64,000 nucleotides of DNA from Mesobacillus campisalis (GCF_000986785.1 NZ_LAYY01000008.1:124001-188000), one strand, 5' to 3'; counted from the stretch's first letter, positions 1 through 8,912 are shown. The notes: generated by a model not told the origin, from the letters alone. Numbers and translations are program-made.

Positions 1-618
1 GAAAATGATCGATTCTTTATTTGCTCCGGCAAGGAAATAACCAATCCGCTTCACCAGCTGCAAAGATGTGATACGTTGCTTCGCCAATTGCTCGGAAACC
101 TGGGTTTCCAGTTCCAAATCGTCTCCCTTTTAGCCTTCGTGAACCCCGAATTCACCCTATACCAACTTCCCCGGGACCTGCCAATTGTTCTGCCCACGCA
201 ATTGAATGGATTTATAAAAAAAATAAATGGCGCTCCTTCCAATCTACACAGCCGGCGGCACAGGGTACTGGCTGACCAATTACTCTCAAGCATTATAAAA
301 GAATCCCCCTACCCCAAACTTTTTAAGTATGAGTACGGGCAGCTGCGAAAGGGCATTTATTGTAAGATGTGCAAGTCGTTTAAACTTATTGTGAGGGGGA
401 GTGTGCTTATATGCAATAAATGCAACTGCCAGGAAAGGATTGATCAAGCTGTAGTGCGCAGCACCTACGAGTACAAGCTTCTATTCCCTACTGAAAAAAT
501 AACGGCAAAAACTATAAAAGAATGGTGTGCGATTATAGAATCCGACTGGATTATAAGAAGAACACTTAAAGAGACCTTTATGGCAAGAGGAAATGGACAG
601 TGGACATATTATGAATGA
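1..618 (+). CDS. NERD-domain protein with C-terminal zinc ribbon (5' end outside window)
   Basis: The reading frame is open from the first base, so the N-terminal part lies outside the window; 205 codons remain. The first ~55 residues align with residues ~100-152 of the gene starting at 63543 (shared SGK, NP.HQL.R, NLG and PEF.LYQ blocks; about half the residues identical), and that gene has the NERD (nuclease-related) domain signature. The C-terminal part carries CxxC...CxxCxC (codons around 359-430), which looks like a zinc ribbon. NERD proteins are predicted to act on nucleic acid, but their role in Bacillus is not established. The function is inferred from the paralogue, because the catalytic part of this copy is not visible. 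Confidence 0.75.
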   Translation, partial: ENDRFFICSGKEITNPLHQLQRCDTLLRQLLGNLGFQFQIVSLLAFVNPEFTLYQLPRDLPIVLPTQLNGFIKKINGAPSNLHSRRHRVLADQLLSSIIKESPYPKLFKYEYGQLRKGIYCKMCKSFKLIVRGSVLICNKCNCQERIDQAVVRSTYEYKLLFPTEKITAKTIKEWCAIIESDWIIRRTLKETFMARGNGQWTYYE

Positions 619-619
619 A

Positions 620-880
620 GGTGCTACCTTGATTGACGCAAATTCTTTAAGATTCTCGCTCTTTTTTGCGCCAAGAGCTCTGATTAACGCATTTTTTCCA
701 GGATCCACGCTTCTTTTTGCGCCAAGAGCCTTGATTAACGCAATTCTTCCCGGATTCACGCTTCTTTTTACGCCAAGAACCTTGATTAACGTAATTCCCT
801 CGGGATTCTGGCTTCTTTTTGCGCCAAGCACCTTGATTAACGTAATTTCTCCAGGATACACGCTTCTTTTTGTGCCAAGC
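620..880. repeat. 51-bp tandem repeat array, about five copies
   Basis: The motif GCGCCAAG recurs with ccaag starting at 671, 722, 773, 824 and 875, an exact 51-bp period. A more diverged copy begins at about 620 and the last copy is broken off after about 7 bases. The best conserved parts are TTGATTAACG and CACGCTTCTTTTTGCGCC. The array fills the gap between the NERD gene and the argH terminator. Because 51 is divisible by three it leaves one long frame open on the minus strand (17-residue unit ending ALIKAL), but there is no ribosome binding site, so I read it as non-coding. A related repeat lies near 24600-24695. Confidence 0.85.
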
Positions 881-915
881 CCCCCTGCCTCCACTAGCTT
901 AATCAAAAATAGAAA

Positions 916-942
916 AACCACGCAGCCCCCAGCTGCGTGGTT
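916..942 (-). terminator. Rho-independent terminator of argGH
   Basis: An 11-bp perfect stem (AACCACGCAGC with GCTGCGTGGTT) closes a 5-base loop. On the minus strand it is followed by a T-rich stretch (complement of 903-915), directly downstream of the argH stop. Confidence 0.85.
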
Positions 943-957
943 CCCAACAATCTTTTA

Positions 958-2331
958 CTACTTCAATAGCTTCTTTGCTTTATTAATTTGCGCGGTGACT
1001 TCGGCAAATCCGGTGCCGCCTGCAGAGTTTCTGCGGATGACGGCATTGCGCGGGTTGAGCGCTTCGTATATGTCTTCTTCAAACAGGGAGCTGGAAGCCT
1101 TGTACTCTTCAAACGGCAGGTCCGCCAGGTAGCAGCCACGGTTGATGCAGTCGAGGACAAGTTTCCCGACGACTTCATGGGCTTCGCGGAATGGCAGGCC
1201 TTTGGCAGCAAGATAATCCGCAAGTTCCGTTGCGTTGGAAAAATCCTTCCGGACACTTTCTTCCATTACCTGCTCATTCACTGTCATCGTTTCCACCATT
1301 CCGGAAAAGATCTTCAGCGACCCTTTTACCGTTTTAACAGTATCAAACATTCCTTCCTTGTCTTCCTGCATGTCCTTATTGTAGGCAAGCGGCAAGCCTT
1401 TCAGAACGGTTAGCAGGCTTACAAGCCCTCCGTAAACGCGTCCCGTTTTCCCGCGAATCAGTTCGGCCATGTCCGGATTCTTCTTCTGCGGCATGATGGA
1501 GCTTCCGGTTGCGAAGGTATCATCCAGCTCGATGAAGCGGAATTCCTGGCTTGACCAAAGGATGATTTCCTCAGCAAGGCGCGAAAGGTGCATCATCATC
1601 ATCGAGCTTGCCGACATGAATTCAATGATGAAATCACGGTCGCTGACGGCATCCAGGCTATTTTCATAAATGCCACCAAAGCCCAGCAGCTCTGCCGTAT
1701 ATTCGCGGTCGATAGGGAAGGTGGTTCCGGCAAGCGCGCCGGCTCCCAATGGACTGATGTTAATGCGCTCCAGCGCGCCTTTGAAACGCTGCTTATCCCG
1801 CTCAAGCATCCAGAAATACGCCATAAGATGGTGCGCAAAGGAAATCGGCTGTGCCCTTTGCAAATGCGTATATCCAGGCATGATGGTTTCGACATGCTGC
1901 TCGGCCTTGCCGACCAGCGTCTGCTGAAATTCAGCAATCAGGGCCAGTATCTCGGAAACCTGCTCTTTTAAATAAAGATGCATGTCGGTGGCCACCTGGT
2001 CATTTCGGCTTCTGGCCGTATGAAGCTTCCCGCCAACAGGGCCAACAAGCTCCGTCAGCATTTTTTCCAGGTTCAGATGGATGTCTTCATACTTGCTGGA
2101 GAACTCAAGTTCCTTCTTTTCGGCTTTTTCCTTCAATTGCTTCAGGCCGCCGATGATGGTCCCAGCTTCATCCTTCGTCAGGATGCCGCATTTTTCAAGC
2201 ATGGCCGCATGGGCCATGCTCCCCTGCAAATCTTCTAAAACCAATTCCTGGTCAAAGGAAATCGAAGCTCCGAATTCATCGACCCACTCTTCAGCGGAGG
2301 CTGTGAACCTTCCGCCCCATAATTTCTTCAC
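958..2331 (-). CDS. argH: Argininosuccinate lyase ArgH
   Basis: Catalyses the last step of arginine synthesis: argininosuccinate to arginine plus fumarate. The 457-residue product is normal for the family and shows the fumarase/aspartase superfamily signature [12 protein letters not shown] in its middle, plus the [12 protein letters not shown] segment and the HTARSRNDQ segment. I choose the GTG start at 2331 because the protein then begins MKKLWGGRF, as in relatives; it overlaps the argG stop by four bases (GTGA) and has an AGGTGA ribosome site. A longer in-frame start upstream would only add argG-encoded shadow residues. It is co-transcribed and translationally coupled with argG. Confidence 0.95.
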   Translation of the reverse strand: MKKLWGGRFTASAEEWVDEFGASISFDQELVLEDLQGSMAHAAMLEKCGILTKDEAGTIIGGLKQLKEKAEKKELEFSSKYEDIHLNLEKMLTELVGPVGGKLHTARSRNDQVATDMHLYLKEQVSEILALIAEFQQTLVGKAEQHVETIMPGYTHLQRAQPISFAHHLMAYFWMLERDKQRFKGALERINISPLGAGALAGTTFPIDREYTAELLGFGGIYENSLDAVSDRDFIIEFMSASSMMMMHLSRLAEEIILWSSQEFRFIELDDTFATGSSIMPQKKNPDMAELIRGKTGRVYGGLVSLLTVLKGLPLAYNKDMQEDKEGMFDTVKTVKGSLKIFSGMVETMTVNEQVMEESVRKDFSNATELADYLAAKGLPFREAHEVVGKLVLDCINRGCYLADLPFEEYKASSSLFEEDIYEALNPRNAVIRRNSAGGTGFAEVTAQINKAKKLLK

Positions 2332-3536
2332 ACGTTCACCTTCTTGCCTTGCACCATGCTTTGTACTTTTGTTGGAAGCCCCCACAGATTGATGAATCCT
2401 ACAGCGGCATTGTGGTCGAACTCATCCTCTGAAGTATAGGTCGCCAATTTTTCATCATATAGAGAGTAAGGAGATTTACGCCCTTCAACGATTGCGTGGC
2501 CTTTGAACAGCTTGACACGTACCGTTCCTGTCACATGCTTCTGGGTATCCTTCAGGAAAGCCATCAGCGATGTGCGCAGCGGCGAGAACCATAGGCCTTC
2601 ATAAATAAGCTCCGTCAATTTTTTCTCGATGACCGGCTTGAAGTGCGCTACTTCTTTTACGAGAGTGATATCTTCCAATTCTTTATGGGCCTTGATCAAT
2701 GTAATGGCACCCGGGCACTCATACACTTCACGGGATTTGATGCCGACAAGGCGATTTTCGACATGGTCGATACGGCCGACGCCATGCTTCCCGGCAATGA
2801 TGTTCAATTCAAGAATCAGCTGGGCAAGCGAGAATGACTTGCCATTCAAGGATACTGGCACTCCTTCAACAAACTCGATTTCAACCAATTCAGGGGTGTC
2901 CGGAGTGTCTTCGAGCTCCGCTGTCAGTTCATAGGCTTCCTTAGGCGGAGCCTGCCATGGATCTTCTAGGATGCCGCACTCATTGCTGCGTCCCCAAAGG
3001 TTCTGGTCGATTGAAAACGGGCTGTCAAGATTGATTGGGATCGGGATGTTATTTTTTGCTGCGTAGGCGATTTCTTCCTCACGTGACCATTTCCATTCAC
3101 GGACAGGAGCAAGCACCTCAAGATCAGGGTTCAACGCTTTAATGGAAACTTCGAAACGAACCTGGTCATTCCCTTTTCCTGTACATCCGTGGGCAACAGC
3201 GACTGCCCCTTCCTTCTCGGCCACTTCAACCAGCTTCTGGGCAATCAGCGGGCGGGATAGTGCCGATACAAGAGGATACTTGCCTTCATAAAGAGTATGG
3301 GCCTGGAGGGCAGCTAGTGCATACTCCTTGGCAAACTCTTCTTTCACATCCAATACATATGATTCAACAGCGCCGATTTTCAACGCTTTTTCTTTAATGA
3401 AATTAAGGTCTTTTCCTTCACCGACATCAAGGCAGCAGGCGACCACTTCATATCCTTGTCCCTGAAGCCATTTAATTGCAACTGATGTATCAAGCCCGCC
3501 TGAATAAGCAAGCACTACTTTTTTTGAATGTGTCAT
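2328..3536 (-). CDS. argG: Argininosuccinate synthase ArgG
   Basis: Condenses citrulline and aspartate with ATP to argininosuccinate in the cytoplasm. The 402 residues start with the N-type ATP-pyrophosphatase loop AYSGGLDTS (residues ~10-18), and contain the [15 protein letters not shown] block and the [13 protein letters not shown] segment typical of type 1 ArgG. It is the first gene of the argGH operon; argH overlaps its stop. The ribosome site AAGGAG is 6-7 bases before the ATG. An A/T-rich leader with a perfect palindrome lies upstream and is a candidate for control by the arginine repressor. Confidence 0.96.
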   Translation of the reverse strand: MTHSKKVVLAYSGGLDTSVAIKWLQGQGYEVVACCLDVGEGKDLNFIKEKALKIGAVESYVLDVKEEFAKEYALAALQAHTLYEGKYPLVSALSRPLIAQKLVEVAEKEGAVAVAHGCTGKGNDQVRFEVSIKALNPDLEVLAPVREWKWSREEEIAYAAKNNIPIPINLDSPFSIDQNLWGRSNECGILEDPWQAPPKEAYELTAELEDTPDTPELVEIEFVEGVPVSLNGKSFSLAQLILELNIIAGKHGVGRIDHVENRLVGIKSREVYECPGAITLIKAHKELEDITLVKEVAHFKPVIEKKLTELIYEGLWFSPLRTSLMAFLKDTQKHVTGTVRVKLFKGHAIVEGRKSPYSLYDEKLATYTSEDEFDHNAAVGFINLWGLPTKVQSMVQGKKVNV

Positions 3537-3557
3537 GTTTTAATCTCCTTTTGAATA

Positions 3558-3600
3558 TTTATACAATCGCTTATATGTTTATTCACTTGATATATATCAA
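3558..3600 (-). promoter_or_regulatory. Putative argG promoter/operator
   Basis: The minus strand reads TTGATATATATCAA (perfect 14-bp palindrome, 3587-3600), then GTGAATAAACATATAAG and TATAAA at 3558-3563. The TGAATA-N-TATAA stretch resembles half sites of the ArgR/AhrC box, and -10-like hexamers occur at 3570-3575 and 3558-3563. The exact promoter and the operator identity are inferred. Confidence 0.4.
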
Positions 3601-3743
3601 ATTAACAGGTTTCGGATTATTTTTCAATGATAATTTAAATTTTTTTAAAAAAACTTTCTGATTTTCAGGGTACAAATAGAAATGGAAGGCTTATTGGAAC
3701 TGTTGTAAAATAAAAGCAGGACAAAAATGGGGTGACTTTTTAC

Positions 3744-4058
3744 ATGGAGGAACATTTCAGCTTTGACGAGCGGCTTGGCATCCCGCTGCCTGCCTTTAAA
3801 ACAGATTGGGACCGGCTTCCGGAGAAGGTACAGCATGACGTTCTCCTTTATTGGGAACGGATCCGCGGAAGCATTCCGGACCGGATTGAAGAGCTGGAGG
3901 CAGACATCAATTCCAAGCAGGCCGAACTGAATGATGAGTCTGATTTTAAACGATCCTGTGCCCTCAACAGCGAAATTGCCGAGCTCGCATCGATTATCAA
4001 CGACCTGTGGCTTTGGTATCGGACCCATCAGGATGTAACCGCAAAATTGCATCGATGA
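3744..4058 (+). CDS. Small conserved-type hypothetical protein, acidic, helical
   Basis: A 104-residue soluble protein of unknown function. The ATG at 3744 is preferred over an in-frame GTG at 3732, because GGGGTGA lies at a normal distance before it. The sequence begins MEEHFSFDERLGIPLP; the middle (residues ~50-90) is charged and likely alpha-helical or a short coiled coil, and the end is rich in Trp/Tyr/His. There is no signal peptide, membrane segment or cysteine pair. It stands alone on the plus strand between the divergent argG and the convergent moaB, and ends at a strong bidirectional terminator. Codon use and ribosome site support a real gene. Confidence 0.7.
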   Translation: MEEHFSFDERLGIPLPAFKTDWDRLPEKVQHDVLLYWERIRGSIPDRIEELEADINSKQAELNDESDFKRSCALNSEIAELASIINDLWLWYRTHQDVTAKLHR

Positions 4059-4064
4059 GCCTGA

Positions 4065-4094
4065 AAAACCCCTCCAGCTCCCTGGAGGGGTTTT
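4065..4094. terminator. Bidirectional terminator
   Basis: A 13-bp stem (AAAACCCCTCCAG / CTGGAGGGGTTTT) closes a 4-base loop, with A and T tracts on the two sides. It serves the small gene at 3744-4058 and moaB. Confidence 0.88.
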
Positions 4095-4096
4095 CT

Positions 4097-4609
4097 TTAC
4101 AAGTCCTTCTGCAATTCCCTGACAACATGGCCGATCTCCGGAAGGATCAGCTTTGTCATCGCAAGCTTCACTGCTCCGGTGGATCCCGGCGTTGCAAAGA
4201 CCGCCTTGTTGTTCACGACTCCCGCAGCCGCCCTGGACAATAATGCCGCTGAACCAATATCCTCCTGATAACTGAGCATCCGGAACAGCTCGCCAAATCC
4301 GGTAATCTCTTTCTGGAATAGTCCCTGGAGCGTTTCAATCGTGACATCACGCTTTGCAATGCCTGTTCCTCCATTGGTGAGCACAGCGTCGATGCCAGGT
4401 TGTTTGCAGCCCCTCAGGACTTCATCCCGGATTGGCTCTTCCTCGTCCTTGACAATTACATAATCCACAATGAGGTGCCCCTGGCCCTCAAGCAATTCCA
4501 TCATCAGTTTACCGCTTTTGTCTGTCTCTTTGTTTCTTGTATCACTAACGGTAATCACTTTGCAGCGGACCTGGCTGGGGGCCTTCTGCTTATGCTCCTG
4601 TGTGCTCAT
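4097..4609 (-). CDS. moaB: Molybdenum cofactor biosynthesis protein MoaB
   Basis: A MogA/MoaB-type protein (170 residues) that adenylylates molybdopterin or a paralogue of that step. It contains the family motifs TVSDTR near the N-terminus, TNGGTGIAKRD (residues ~80-90) for molybdopterin binding, and the late segment FATPGSTGAVKLAMTKLILPEIGH. The ATG at 4609 is chosen over an in-frame GTG at 4618 because GAGGAGA abuts the GTG but is 9 bases from the ATG. The start overlaps the stop of the upstream EcsC gene by ATGA, so the two are translationally coupled. It sits next to argG as in B. subtilis. Confidence 0.9.
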   Translation of the reverse strand: MSTQEHKQKAPSQVRCKVITVSDTRNKETDKSGKLMMELLEGQGHLIVDYVIVKDEEEPIRDEVLRGCKQPGIDAVLTNGGTGIAKRDVTIETLQGLFQKEITGFGELFRMLSYQEDIGSAALLSRAAAGVVNNKAVFATPGSTGAVKLAMTKLILPEIGHVVRELQKDL

Positions 4610-5448
4610 TTGTTCCACTCTCCTCTATGCAGAAAGTATCGCATTTGATAATATTTATGGGCAAAGTCGGTTACTCTCCTTGTCAGCTGGTAATTGGCTC
4701 CGGCTCCAATGGCCATGCTGATGACCGGAAGCCCTTGAAGCAGCCTTTTTCGGAAAAGGATGATGGCGAGCCCTTTAAAAATATGATTGACTGGCTGCTC
4801 AAGCCAGGTAACATCCGTCAGTTCTTCTTTTCCCAGATAAAAATAAAAATCCCCCGCCTCCTGCAGGTCATCCATCAGTTCCATCCATCCGCTTCCCTGC
4901 AATCTTTTCGGCATCATGGCCACATGGAAAACCTTCAGGGCAGCCATCATTTCAAATGGCGTGTTGGCCTCGAAGCCGTATGTAAGCCCAATCAGCTGAA
5001 CGGCCCTCAGGTTGATGACCGCCATGGCAGGAATGTCCGACACGAGCGGAAGGTTCCCGCCGCTGCCTGATAATCCGCCCTGGACGAATGAGTACATCCG
5101 GTGCCTGGCAATCTGCTGCTCGGCAATGTATTCAAGCTGTTCAATGGACAAGTCCCTCAGGTCACTGATTGAACCAAGTTCAGGGTTGAACACCCTCCCG
5201 GCGGATAGAATCCTTTCCTTGGCGTCCATCTGCAGCTGCGACCCCTGTATAAGCGAATGAAGATGAAACAGTCCGCTGTCGAACCTCGAGAAAAATTCCT
5301 TTTGGATCTCCTCGGGCAGCAGGGAAAATGTCCGTTCCAAATATCGGTCGTAAGCAAGCTCCAAATCATTCGGCTGATAATCGGCGAGAGAGACCTCCCA
5401 ATCCTGCAAATTGCCGAGAACCTGCTTTTCCCTTTCCGTTAATGACAT
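4606..5448 (-). CDS. EcsC family protein
   Basis: A 280-residue protein matching the EcsC protein family. The central block SGSGGNLPLVSDIPAMAVINLRAV followed by IGLTYGFEANTPFEMM is characteristic (residues ~125-170). A hydrophobic stretch near the C-terminus (LLQGLPVISMAIGAGANYQL) is typical of the family. Its biochemical role is not known; EcsC proper is encoded beside an ABC exporter, which is absent here. Instead it overlaps moaB by four bases and forms a two-gene unit with it. Confidence 0.8.
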   Translation of the reverse strand: MSLTEREKQVLGNLQDWEVSLADYQPNDLELAYDRYLERTFSLLPEEIQKEFFSRFDSGLFHLHSLIQGSQLQMDAKERILSAGRVFNPELGSISDLRDLSIEQLEYIAEQQIARHRMYSFVQGGLSGSGGNLPLVSDIPAMAVINLRAVQLIGLTYGFEANTPFEMMAALKVFHVAMMPKRLQGSGWMELMDDLQEAGDFYFYLGKEELTDVTWLEQPVNHIFKGLAIILFRKRLLQGLPVISMAIGAGANYQLTRRVTDFAHKYYQMRYFLHRGEWNK

Positions 5449-5540
5449 TGGCGTATACCTCCGGAAAATGACTTTTTCTTAGTATAGCACAACCCGCTGC
5501 CGCAATACCCTCTTTGCCATGGTCCTGATCCAAACATAAA

Positions 5541-5570
5541 AAAAGGCAAAAGCCGGAGCTTTTGCCTTTT
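5541..5570. terminator. Terminator of ackA
   Basis: A 13-bp perfect stem (AAAAGGCAAAAGC / GCTTTTGCCTTTT) with loop CGGA and an A run on the plus strand, i.e. a T run for the minus-strand ackA transcript. Confidence 0.9.
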
Positions 5571-5574
5571 ATGC

Positions 5575-6762
5575 TTATTTCGTCAATCTTAAAATATCTC
5601 TCGCAATCATGACTTCTTCATCTGTCGGGATGACCATTACTTTTACTGGAGAATGCGGATAGCTGATGAATGCTTCTTCTCCGTGCACTTTGTTCAAGGC
5701 AGGATCCCAGTAGACGCCCATGAATTCAAGGCCTTTCAGTACACGTTCGCGAATCGCGGAGCTGTTCTCCCCGATTCCTGCAGTGAAGATGATGGCATCG
5801 ACACCGCACATGCGTGCTGCATACGAACCGATGTATTTATGGATACGGTCACCGAATACCTGAAGCGCAAGCTCAGCACGTTCATTTCCTTTTTTCGCTG
5901 CGTCTTCGATATCGCGAAGGTCGCTGGAGAATCCGGATACGCCAAGCATGCCGCTTTCTTTGTTCAATACGTTCAGGACTTCGTCCGCCGTCTTGCCAGT
6001 TTTCTCCATGATATATGGAATGAGGGCTGGATCAATATTTCCTGAGCGAGTGCCCATTGTAACTCCCGCAAGTGGGGTGAAGCCCATTGACGTATCAATC
6101 GATTTACCGCCCTCGATGGCAGCGATACTTGCGCCGTTGCCCAAGTGGCAGGAGATCAGCCTCAGTTGTTCAATCGGGCGGCCCAGCATTTCGGCCGCTC
6201 TCTGGGAAACATATTTATGGGATGTTCCATGGAAGCCATATTTACGGATTCCATATTCCTTGTAGTAATTGTAAGGCAGGCTGTACAAGAAAGAATTTTC
6301 CGGCATAGTCTGATGGAATGCTGTATCAAAAACCGCTACTGCCGGCACATTTGGCAAAGCCTGATGGAAAGCGCGAATGCCTGTCAGGTTCGCAGGGTTA
6401 TGCAGAGGAGCAAGCTCTGAAAGCTTGTCAATCTTATTTAGTACTTCTTTTGTGATCACTACTGAATCGTTGAACTCTTCTCCTCCGTGGACAACCCTGT
6501 GGCCGACGCCCTCAATTTCATCCAGGGAGGTGATGATGTTTAGGCTGATCAATTTATCGAGCAGCATTTTCACTGCGACTTCATGGTTGGGAATATTCAG
6601 TACATCTTTAATTTTTTCACCATTAACGGAAATTTGAAAAATGGAATCGTTTAAGCCGATTCGCTCTACAATCCCTTTTGTAATAACCTCTTCACTTGGC
6701 ATCTCAAACAACTGGAATTTCAGAGATGAACTGCCTGCATTGATTGCAATCATTTTCGCCAT
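5575..6762 (-). CDS. ackA: Acetate kinase AckA
   Basis: Makes acetate and ATP from acetyl phosphate in overflow metabolism. The 395 residues carry the ASKHA-fold signature [12 protein letters not shown] at the start, GHRVVHGG near residue 110, [22 protein letters not shown] and the phosphate-binding [10 protein letters not shown] and FTAGIGENS segments, all intact. It is a single-gene transcript with its own promoter and terminator. A perfect CcpA cre sits about 20 bp upstream of the -35 box, the arrangement by which CcpA activates ackA in B. subtilis. Confidence 0.97.
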   Translation of the reverse strand: MAKMIAINAGSSSLKFQLFEMPSEEVITKGIVERIGLNDSIFQISVNGEKIKDVLNIPNHEVAVKMLLDKLISLNIITSLDEIEGVGHRVVHGGEEFNDSVVITKEVLNKIDKLSELAPLHNPANLTGIRAFHQALPNVPAVAVFDTAFHQTMPENSFLYSLPYNYYKEYGIRKYGFHGTSHKYVSQRAAEMLGRPIEQLRLISCHLGNGASIAAIEGGKSIDTSMGFTPLAGVTMGTRSGNIDPALIPYIMEKTGKTADEVLNVLNKESGMLGVSGFSSDLRDIEDAAKKGNERAELALQVFGDRIHKYIGSYAARMCGVDAIIFTAGIGENSSAIRERVLKGLEFMGVYWDPALNKVHGEEAFISYPHSPVKVMVIPTDEEVMIARDILRLTK

Positions 6763-6848
6763 TTCTGTACCGCTCCTTTATATAATGACTTGCATCTGCA
6801 TCCTGTTTATTTTGTGCAGCAAGCCCCGATTCTATCTGTCCAATGACA

Positions 6849-6877
6849 ATTAAAACACTGCCTATGCCACATTTCAA
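6849..6877 (-). promoter_or_regulatory. Sigma-A promoter of ackA
   Basis: On the minus strand the -35 TTGAAA (6872-6877) and -10 TTTAAT (6849-6854) are separated by 17 bp, about 85 bp before the ackA start codon. Confidence 0.65.
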
Positions 6878-6890
6878 GCAACATCAGATT

Positions 6891-6904
6891 TGTGAACGTT
6901 TACA
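6891..6904 (-). promoter_or_regulatory. CcpA cre site upstream of ackA
   Basis: The minus strand reads TGTAAACGTTCACA, matching the cre consensus TGWAANCGNTNWCA at every defined position. It lies just upstream of the promoter at 6849-6877, fitting activation. Besides this, the ackA promoter and the terminator at 7010-7045, I see nothing firm in the gap between ackA and ytxK. Confidence 0.8.
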
Positions 6905-7009
6905 ATCAAAATGAGTATTTATTCGGACACTTTGAATTGTCAGTCATTAGCTTTTACCCTTTTATTAACCACATAAGCCCTAAGGCAATACCTCTTTTGC
7001 CTTCATAAA

Positions 7010-7045
7010 AAAACTGGGTCAAAGTGAAGGCTTTGGCCCAGTTTT
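7010..7045. terminator. Terminator of ytxK
   Basis: The stem AAAACTGGGTCAAAG / CTTTGGCCCAGTTTT (one G-T type mismatch) with a six-base loop has A/T tracts on both sides. It lies downstream of the minus-strand ytxK. Confidence 0.8.
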
Positions 7046-7113
7046 CAGGAATAATTATTGTTTTGGGTTCTGGCAGATGAGCTTCCTTTCCGCGCGAATG
7101 ACCGCACACTCCG

Positions 7114-8100
7114 CTATTTTTTGTTTTCCGCAAACCATTCATCAATTTTCCCAAGGATTCTGCTCATGGCGGGGCCATCCGACAGCTTGGGCAAATCAAC
7201 CAGCAGGGCCTGTTTTGGCGGCATCAATCCTTCTGCCTTTTTCTGGAGAATCAAAATGCTCTTTGCTGCCTGCTCGTTTTTAAACATGGTTTTTGGAAGC
7301 TGAATGATCCCCTGGATGTTCAGATGGTTCTGTATCAGGCTTCGCAGGCTGCCGGCCTGCTCACTTTCAAAGAGGCCGTTTGGAATGACAAAGAACATAT
7401 AGCCTCCTTCCTTCACATGGCGGGTGCTTTGCTCGATGAACAGATGGTGGGCGTATGTATGGCCGCTTTCGGCTTTCACCTCAAATTCCGACGCCCGGAG
7501 ATCGTTGGGGTAATATCCAACCGGGAGGTCACAAACGACTGCATCCACCGGGTCAATAAATAACGGTTCAAGGGCGTCCTGGTTGAACAGCTCGACTTCA
7601 TGCTCCAGCAGGTTGGCATTCACATAGGCCAGCCTGATCAGCACATCGTCGATTTCAATCCCCGTTGAATCTATCGCTTTATCTCCCTGCTGATTGAGCA
7701 CGGTCGATAAAAGGTTTCCCGTTCCCACCGCAGGATCAAGAAGGCGGAATGCCTGTTTATTTATAAATTTCGTTATAAGATAACCCATAAACAATCCGAC
7801 CGAATCAGGGGTCATCTGATGATGGGCTTGTACATTTTCCTGCATGCCCTTCAGGATGGCCAGCTGGAATCCTTTTCTTATTTCTTCTTTGGAGCGGCCG
7901 GACAGACTCACATCACCATAAAGCTTTTCGAGCCTTTTTCTTGTCCACTCACTGATTTCTTCCTGCATGACCTTGCCGTGAAACAGATTTTCCCCGGTTT
8001 CGGCTAGTGCTTCAAGGTATGTACAAGATAATTCATCTTTTAATAAATCGGCTGTCACATTAAACATCGTGAACAGCTTTTCGACTGGTTCTATGTTCAT
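7114..8100 (-). CDS. ytxK: Class I SAM-dependent methyltransferase YtxK (N6-adenine MTase-like)
   Basis: A 328-residue protein with the architecture of N6-adenine DNA methyltransferases: a helical N-terminus, SAM motif I LDPAVGTGNLLS, and downstream the catalytic motif IV position. Motif IV reads CDLPVGYYP instead of (N/D)PPY, so the second residue is altered. No specificity subunit, target-recognition domain or restriction partner is near. B. subtilis ytxK sits at the same place beside ackA and tpx, and its substrate is unknown. The same strand carries tpx upstream; a hairpin and a 187-bp gap separate the two. Confidence 0.85.
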   Translation of the reverse strand: MNIEPVEKLFTMFNVTADLLKDELSCTYLEALAETGENLFHGKVMQEEISEWTRKRLEKLYGDVSLSGRSKEEIRKGFQLAILKGMQENVQAHHQMTPDSVGLFMGYLITKFINKQAFRLLDPAVGTGNLLSTVLNQQGDKAIDSTGIEIDDVLIRLAYVNANLLEHEVELFNQDALEPLFIDPVDAVVCDLPVGYYPNDLRASEFEVKAESGHTYAHHLFIEQSTRHVKEGGYMFFVIPNGLFESEQAGSLRSLIQNHLNIQGIIQLPKTMFKNEQAAKSILILQKKAEGLMPPKQALLVDLPKLSDGPAMSRILGKIDEWFAENKK

Positions 8101-8221
8101 TGTTTTCCTCCTGGTCTTTCATCAGTGTATATTTTACCTTTGTTTTTTCCATGCCACAAGCAGTTGGACTCGGGAGAAAGAACGAGGCTGTTGGAGCCCG
8201 AATGGCTTGTTATCAAGAACG

Positions 8222-8253
8222 ATGAAAGCCGCAGAAGGGTCTGCGGCTTTCAT
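8222..8253 (-). terminator. Terminator-like hairpin after tpx
   Basis: A 14-bp perfect stem (ATGAAAGCCGCAGA / TCTGCGGCTTTCAT) with a 4-base loop. There is no clear T tract on the minus-strand side, so termination efficiency is uncertain. Confidence 0.55.
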
Positions 8254-8287
8254 GTTGGGCTGGGCTTATATCCCACATTAGGTTTCT

Positions 8288-8788
8288 TTATTTTGCTTGC
8301 TTCGCTGCTTCGATGGCTGCTTCATAGTCCGGGTGGTTTGTTGCTTCGCTCACGTATTCTGCATAAGTCACCTGGTCATTGGAATCAACGACAAAGACGG
8401 CACGTGCAAGAAGGCGAAGTTCCTGAATGGCCACTCCAAATGCTTCCCCGAAAGAAAGATCGCGGTGGTCGGAAAGAGTTTGTACGTTTTCCACTCCGTT
8501 AGCTCCGCACCAGCGCTTCTGTGCAAACGGAAGGTCCACAGAGATTGTCAAGATTTTCACGTTGTCCAGCTTGTTCGCTTCTTCGTTAAAACGGCGGGTC
8601 TGCGCATCGCATACGCCCGTATCAAGTGAAGGCACAACGCTGATCAGACGTACGGAGCCTTTCGAATCATCAAGTGTAACAGCAGATAGGTCGTTTGCCA
8701 GAACACTGAAATTCGGTGCCTTTTCTCCGACTTTGACTTCATTTCCAAGCAAAGTAACCTTGTTCCCCTTGAAAGTAATATTTGCCAT
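8288..8788 (-). CDS. tpx: Thiol peroxidase Tpx
   Basis: An atypical 2-Cys peroxiredoxin of 166 residues that reduces hydroperoxides with thioredoxin. The peroxidatic cysteine is C60 in [15 protein letters not shown] and the resolving cysteine is C94 in KRWCGANG; the SDHRD block follows. I set the start at the ATG at 8788 ([15 protein letters not shown]), preceded by AGGAGGATGAGGA; an upstream in-frame start would add seven residues with no homology. It sits between ytfJ and ytxK as in B. subtilis. Confidence 0.95.
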   Translation of the reverse strand: MANITFKGNKVTLLGNEVKVGEKAPNFSVLANDLSAVTLDDSKGSVRLISVVPSLDTGVCDAQTRRFNEEANKLDNVKILTISVDLPFAQKRWCGANGVENVQTLSDHRDLSFGEAFGVAIQELRLLARAVFVVDSNDQVTYAEYVSEATNHPDYEAAIEAAKQAK

Positions 8789-8880
8789 ATCCTCATCCTC
8801 CTGGTCCATTTTATGTACAGTGTAAATATATCCTGTAAATGAAAATTATTCAAATAATAGAACGCTTCAAAGGCAAATAA

Positions 8881-8912
8881 AAAGTTAACCTTCCTTGCGG
8901 TCAGTTAACTTT
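8881..8912 (-). terminator. Terminator after ytfJ
   Basis: The stem AAAGTTAAC / GTTAACTTT encloses a 14-base loop, with an A-rich plus-strand flank (T-rich on the minus strand) between ytfJ and tpx. Confidence 0.7.

Noticed and set aside
620-880. A CRISPR array was considered for the 51-bp repeat.
   Set aside because: The variable parts are imperfect copies of each other, not unique spacers, and no cas gene is near.
481-921. A 146-codon minus-strand frame over the 51-bp array.
   Set aside because: It has no ribosome site, starts inside the argH terminator stem and runs antisense through the NERD gene; the open frame follows from the 51-bp period.
6954-7154. A 66-codon minus-strand frame between ackA and ytxK.
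   Set aside because: It spans the ytxK terminator, overlaps ytxK's end in another frame and has no ribosome site.
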